Assembly: GCA_027315365.1 (NCBI GenBank)
Contig: DAHUYF010000123.1
Span: forward strand, 16,843-80,842
Length of the DNA stretch: 64,000 nucleotides
Direction of reading: 5' to 3'
Source: Rhodospirillales bacterium
GTDB lineage: Bacteria > Pseudomonadota > Alphaproteobacteria > ATCC43930 > CGMCC-115725
The notes beneath the pieces were generated by a model. It saw only the letters and a list, made by a program, of their open reading frames with translations, was not told the origin of the DNA and ran no database searches. The position numbers and the translations under genes are program-made. The first letter of the stretch is position 1; the number at the start of each line of letters is the position of its first letter. Shown piece by piece: positions 60,390-64,000 of this stretch.

Positions 60390-61905
60390 CGATCTCCACG
60401 AGTGGCTCGATCAGAGCCGGCAGCGTCTCGGCGCCCTGTCGCTCGAACCCAGACTCGACCATATCGGCCGGGTGGACCATATCGGCGACGGCGTGGCGAC
60501 CGTGCGCGGCCTGCCGGAGACGCGCCTCGACGAACTGCTCGTTTTCGAAGGGGGGGTCCGCGGGCTCGCCGTCGATCTCGGCGAAGAATCGATCGGCTGC
60601 GTCCTGCTCGGCCAAGCCACCGGAATCTCGGCCGGGAGCGTCGTGCGCGGCACGGGCGAGGTGGCGCGCGCACCCGTTGGGGACGCGCTCTTGGGCCGCG
60701 TGGTCGACGCCCTCGGCCTGCCGCTCGACGGCGGCAAGCCGCCCGACACCAGGCAACTCGCGCCTGTGGAAGCTCCGGCCCCAGCGATCATCGACCGCTC
60801 GCTGGTCGTACAGCCACTGGCGACGGGGCTTCTGGTGATCGATGCCATGATCCCCTTGGGCCGAGGCCAGCGAGAGCTCATCATCGGCGACCGCGGCACG
60901 GGAAAGACCGCGATCGCCGTCGACGCCATGATCAACCAGCGCGCGAGCGACGTGATCTGCATCTACGCGGCGGTCGGTCAAAAGGCGTCCTCGGTGGCGC
61001 GGGTGATCGAGGCGGTACGGCGCTACGGGGCGCCCGAGCGCTGCATCTTCGTCGTCGGCGAAGCCGATGCGGTGCCCGGACTCCAATGGCTGACACCTTA
61101 CGCCGCCTGCGCCATGGGCGAGCATTTCATGGCGCGCGGGCGGGACGTCCTGCTGGTCATCGACGACCTGACCAAGCATGCTGCGGCCTATCGTCAGATA
61201 TCGCTTCTGCTGCGGCGACCGCCGGGTCGCGAAGCCTATCCCGGCGACATCTTCTACATCCATTCGCGGCTGTTGGAACGAGCGGCAAAGCTTGCGCCCG
61301 AGCGCGGCGGCGGCTCGCTCACGGCGCTGCCGATCGCCGAGACCCAGGCGGGCAATATCAGCGCTTATATTCCCACCAATCTGATTTCGATCACCGACGG
61401 CCAGATCTACCTCGATCCCCGCCTCTTCTATGAGGATCAGAAGCCGGCGGTGGATGTCGGGCGCAGCGTGTCGCGCGTCGGCGGCAAGACCCAGGCCCCG
61501 GTGCTGAAATCACTGTCGGAGAGCCTAAGGCTCGACTACGCCCAATTCCTCGAACTGGAGGTCTTCACGCGTTTCGGCACCATGGTGGACGAGCGCACGC
61601 GCAAGGTGATCGAGCATGGAAGGCGCATCCGCGCCGTCCTCGAACAACGGCAATTCGCGCCGCTCGCGCTCGGCGAGCAGGTGGCGCTGCTGTGTGCGCT
61701 CGGCGACGGCGTGCTCGACGGCATTCCGCTCGACCGTATCGAGGCATTTCGCGGCGGGCTCGGGGCTTGGCTGGCCGAGCACTGCCCGGTGGTCGCGGCA
61801 CTCGACGACACGGCGAAGGCGCTCCCGGACGACGTCCGGGAGCGGCTCAGAGCGGCGCTGCTGGCGCTCGCCCGCTCGATCGCACCGATGCAAGCCGAAC
61901 CGTGA
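60373..61905 (+). CDS. atpA: N-ATPase alpha subunit
   Basis: A 510-residue F1 subunit. Walker A GDRGTGKTAI with Lys178, the visit motif LPIAETQAGNISAYIPTNLISITDGQIYL with the conserved Arg in GRSVSRVGGKTQAP, and GRGQRELIIGDRG fit alpha. It starts at ATG 60373, overlapping atpF by 17 nt; the TTG at 60364 is less likely. The N-terminal 60 residues contact the peripheral stalk. Confidence 0.95.
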   Translation: MPTLTDDLHEWLDQSRQRLGALSLEPRLDHIGRVDHIGDGVATVRGLPETRLDELLVFEGGVRGLAVDLGEESIGCVLLGQATGISAGSVVRGTGEVARAPVGDALLGRVVDALGLPLDGGKPPDTRQLAPVEAPAPAIIDRSLVVQPLATGLLVIDAMIPLGRGQRELIIGDRGTGKTAIAVDAMINQRASDVICIYAAVGQKASSVARVIEAVRRYGAPERCIFVVGEADAVPGLQWLTPYAACAMGEHFMARGRDVLLVIDDLTKHAAAYRQISLLLRRPPGREAYPGDIFYIHSRLLERAAKLAPERGGGSLTALPIAETQAGNISAYIPTNLISITDGQIYLDPRLFYEDQKPAVDVGRSVSRVGGKTQAPVLKSLSESLRLDYAQFLELEVFTRFGTMVDERTRKVIEHGRRIRAVLEQRQFAPLALGEQVALLCALGDGVLDGIPLDRIEAFRGGLGAWLAEHCPVVAALDDTAKALPDDVRERLRAALLALARSIAPMQAEP

Positions 61906-62756
61906 TGCGTCTCGCCGAGATCCAAGGTCACATCGCCAGCATGAGCGAGCTGCTGGACATCGTCGGCGCGATGCGTTCGCTCGCCGGCATGCGCGTGCAG
62001 GAGGCGCAGCGGGCGCTTCCCGGCATTCGCGGCTATGCCGGGTCGATGGCGGCGGCGATCGGCACCACCCTTTTGCTTATGCCGCCGCAGCAATCGGAGG
62101 CGCCGGCGAAGCCGGGGCGCCGAGCGCTGGTCCTGTGCGCCGCCGAGCATGGCTTCGTCGGCGGTTTCAACGAGCGCCTGATCGAAGCCGCAGCCGCCGC
62201 GCTCGGGCCTTCCGACGCGCTCTTCGTGCTCGGCAGCCGCGGCGCCGCGCTCGCCATCGAACGCGGCCGGCACGCGGTGTGGACGCAGCCGATGGCGACG
62301 CGGCCGGCGGGCACGCCCGAGACGATCAACCGCCTCGCGGCGGAGCTCTATGCCCGCATCGCGCGCGGCGAGATCGCCCGCGTCGAGGTCATGTACGGTC
62401 GCTACCGCCAGGGCGGCACGCCCGACATCGAGTGCCATGCGCTGTTGCCGCTCGATGTCGCGTCGCTGGCAGCGGCACCGCTGCGGCTGCCGCCGCTGCA
62501 CGATCTGGCGCCGCAGGCGCTTCTCGAACGGCTGGCGGCCGAATACGTCTTCGCCCGTCTGACCGAGGCGAGCGTCGAATCGATCGCGAGCGAGAACGCC
62601 GCCCGCTTCGCGGCGATGGAGTCGGCGCACGACAACGTCTCGAAGAAGCTCGAGCAGCTGCGTCAGGGGGAGCGGCAGGCGCGGCAGACGGAGATCACCA
62701 CGGAGCTGCTCGACCTCATCACTGGAACCGAGGTGTTGACGAACGACCTCGCCTGA
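61905..62756 (+). CDS. atpG: N-ATPase gamma subunit
   Basis: A 283-residue central shaft subunit. The N-terminal helix (MRLAEIQGHIASMSELLDIVGAMRSLAGMRVQEAQ) and C-terminal helix (SENAARFAAMESAHDNVSKKLEQLRQGERQARQTEITTELLDLITGTEVL) form the coiled coil; between them is a Rossmann-like domain (RALVLCAAEHGFVGGFNERLIEAA). It is the last gene, starting in ATGA-like overlap (TGATG) with atpA. The gamma is of normal length; no cysteine regulatory insert is present. Confidence 0.92.
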   Translation: MRLAEIQGHIASMSELLDIVGAMRSLAGMRVQEAQRALPGIRGYAGSMAAAIGTTLLLMPPQQSEAPAKPGRRALVLCAAEHGFVGGFNERLIEAAAAALGPSDALFVLGSRGAALAIERGRHAVWTQPMATRPAGTPETINRLAAELYARIARGEIARVEVMYGRYRQGGTPDIECHALLPLDVASLAAAPLRLPPLHDLAPQALLERLAAEYVFARLTEASVESIASENAARFAAMESAHDNVSKKLEQLRQGERQARQTEITTELLDLITGTEVLTNDLA

Positions 62757-62814
62757 CCCCTGACAACGTTCTGCGGGTTATCCGTCGTCGCTCGGCCGGT
62801 GCCGCAGCGAAGGT

Positions 62815-62946
62815 TCAGATCGGATTCGGCAGAACGGAGGACTCGCTGTGCTCGGCGCCCGGCAAACCGGCGCAGGCGTCGAGCGCCGGCAGCAAGGCAG
62901 CGAGCATCACGATGATCAGCAACGCTGACGCGGATGACCGGAACAT
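62815..62946 (-). CDS. 43-residue predicted lipoprotein
   Basis: The ATG at 62946 is preceded by GGAG. MFRSSASALLIIVMLAALLP followed by ALDAC suggests a signal with lipobox LDAC; the mature part is 18 residues, Ser/Pro-rich. It lies between the convergent N-ATPase operon and the RND gene, in the same direction as the latter, and could be its next gene. It is too short for a family assignment. Confidence 0.5.
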   Translation of the reverse strand: MFRSSASALLIIVMLAALLPALDACAGLPGAEHSESSVLPNPI

Positions 62947-63122
62947 GGCAATCTCCATTCCCGTGGCGTCTTCTCGGCCGCGCTCAAACCGGCCGGGCAG
63001 AATTTGACAGTCCTGTTGCTAGAAGAAGAGATGGGACGGGACGGCCGCGACTTTCAACGGCTTGAGGCGCCGCCGAGTCATTAAATCGGCGTTAGAAAGG
63101 GAGGAGGCTGTCCTCGTTCGCG

Positions 63123-64000
63123 TCACGGATTGCTCTTGTTCTCCGCCGCCGGGTCGAGCTCCGCTGCCGCGCCGGTCGCCTGGCCGGCGACAATGCGTAC
63201 GACATCGCCCGCAGCCAGCGAGTCCGGCGGGGTTTTGACGATACGATCGGCCGTCGTGAGCCCCTTCAGTACTTCGACTTCGGTGCCGAGATTGCGTCCG
63301 AGCGTGACCGGCCTCAGGATGATCTTGTCGTCGGGGCCGACGATGGCGACCTCCAGCCCATGCTCGCGAAAGAGCAAGGCGCTGGTCGGGACGCGGACCA
63401 TGGTGGGATTGCCCGGCAGCTCGAAATGCACCTCGGCATAGGCGCCGGGCTGCAGCAGGCTGCCCGGATTATCCGCATGCAACTCCACGACCATGGTACG
63501 CGAGGCCGCTCTGATCGCTTCGGAGGTGGTGGCGACGACCGCCTTGAAGGTCTTGTCCGGATATTGCGGCAGATAGAGCGTGGCGGTCAGGCCGTTATGG
63601 ATCCCGGCCGACATCTGCTGCGGCACCTGCACGAAAACCCGCATCTCGTGCACGTCCGCGACGCGGAACAGCTCCGGTCCGGAGCCGCCCCCGACCCCGC
63701 TGCCGGCGTTGATCAGCGCGCCGATGTCGGTCTCGCGCGCGGTCACCACGCCGTCGAAGGGTACGATGATGCGCTTGAAACCTTCCAGCGCCGCCAGCCG
63801 GTCGACCTCGCCCTGCGCCGCATTGACGTTCGCCAAGGCCGAGTTGAGATTAGCTACGCCCGTGCCGTAATCCGCCCGCTTCGACTCCCGTTCCTGGATG
63901 GAGACGACGCCCTTGGGCGAATCCCGCCACCGTTCATAGGTCGTCTCGGCGAATTCCTTTTCCGCTTCCCTGACCTTGACCAGCGCCTGATCCGATTTGA
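63123..64000 (-). CDS. RND efflux membrane fusion protein, C-terminal part (cut by window edge)
   Basis: At least 292 residues of the C-terminal part; the frame continues to the right edge without a start. It shows the second half of the alpha hairpin (EFAETTYERWRDSPKGVVSIQERESKRADYGTGVANLNSALANVNAAQGEVDRLAALEGF), the lipoyl half (RIIVPFDGVVTARETDIGALINAGSG), a beta barrel (ELFRVADVHEMRVFVQVPQQ) and a membrane-proximal domain (MVRVPTSALLFREHGLEVAIV), ending ELDPAAENKSNP. The partner RND pump is not in the window. It ends 177 bp from the small lipoprotein gene. An RND adaptor is the best fit, with HlyD-like secretion adaptor the alternative. Confidence 0.85.
   Translation of the reverse strand, partial: KSDQALVKVREAEKEFAETTYERWRDSPKGVVSIQERESKRADYGTGVANLNSALANVNAAQGEVDRLAALEGFKRIIVPFDGVVTARETDIGALINAGSGVGGGSGPELFRVADVHEMRVFVQVPQQMSAGIHNGLTATLYLPQYPDKTFKAVVATTSEAIRAASRTMVVELHADNPGSLLQPGAYAEVHFELPGNPTMVRVPTSALLFREHGLEVAIVGPDDKIILRPVTLGRNLGTEVEVLKGLTTADRIVKTPPDSLAAGDVVRIVAGQATGAAAELDPAAENKSNP

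Overview
The window is high-GC, densely packed bacterial DNA, most likely from an alphaproteobacterium. The markers are a soluble heme-PAS FixL with FixJ, a ccoNOQP-GHIS cluster, a DUF1476 (F1-ATPase zeta type) protein, a PAS_5-PilZ protein and ChaB. I cannot name the genus. No rRNA, tRNA, CRISPR array, insertion sequence or phage gene was seen.

Layout. 1-4.9 kb: the N-terminal part of a PolX-type DNA polymerase at the left edge, a DUF3775 protein, and a lonB-like protease with a universal stress protein (USP). 4.9-13.9 kb: a TauE/SafE-like membrane protein, then the complete cbb3 oxidase operon ccoNOQP, assembly genes ccoGHIS, a small membrane protein and chaB. 14-16.8 kb: a host-attachment-type protein, two divergent YkuD L,D-transpeptidases and a triple-BON protein. 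17.5-24.4 kb: a signalling block with a hybrid histidine kinase flanked by two paralogous small proteins of unknown family, a PAS_5-PilZ protein, a small cytochrome c, a class III cyclase and a 32-residue membrane peptide. 24.6-27.4 kb: fixL, fixJ, a GNAT-like protein and a DUF1476 protein. 27.4-34.2 kb: a beta-CASP nuclease overlapping a nucleoside/AMP-phosphorylase-like gene, USPs, a CBS protein and Hsp20. 34.2-40 kb: PHA synthase in line with a two-gene NitT/TauT-like transporter, and a phasin-like gene. 40-47.5 kb: an alpha/beta hydrolase, a phosphoribosyltransferase, a YbhGFSR-like exporter, a small lipoprotein and a frameshifted exported-protein gene. 47.7-56 kb: a membrane protein, a molybdenum hydroxylase (PaoABC type), a P3A proton ATPase, a flavin reductase and a GST. 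56.2-62.8 kb: a complete N-type ATPase operon, atpDCQRBEFAG. Right edge: a small lipoprotein and a partial RND membrane-fusion protein.

The unifying signal is regulatory. I find 17 exact copies of the palindrome TTGA-N6-TCAA (the FNR/FixK box), plus three near matches, and most lie 50-110 bp upstream of a start codon. They front the cbb3 operon, lonB-usp, the BON gene, the DUF1476 gene, usp/CBS, phaC, the phasin, the exporter, the N-ATPase and several unknown small genes. FixLJ is in the window, but no CRP/FNR-family gene is. I infer a contiguous low-oxygen survival island: a high-affinity oxidase, carbon storage, proteolysis, RNA and nucleotide salvage, membrane energetics and envelope changes under one FixK/FNR-type regulator encoded elsewhere.
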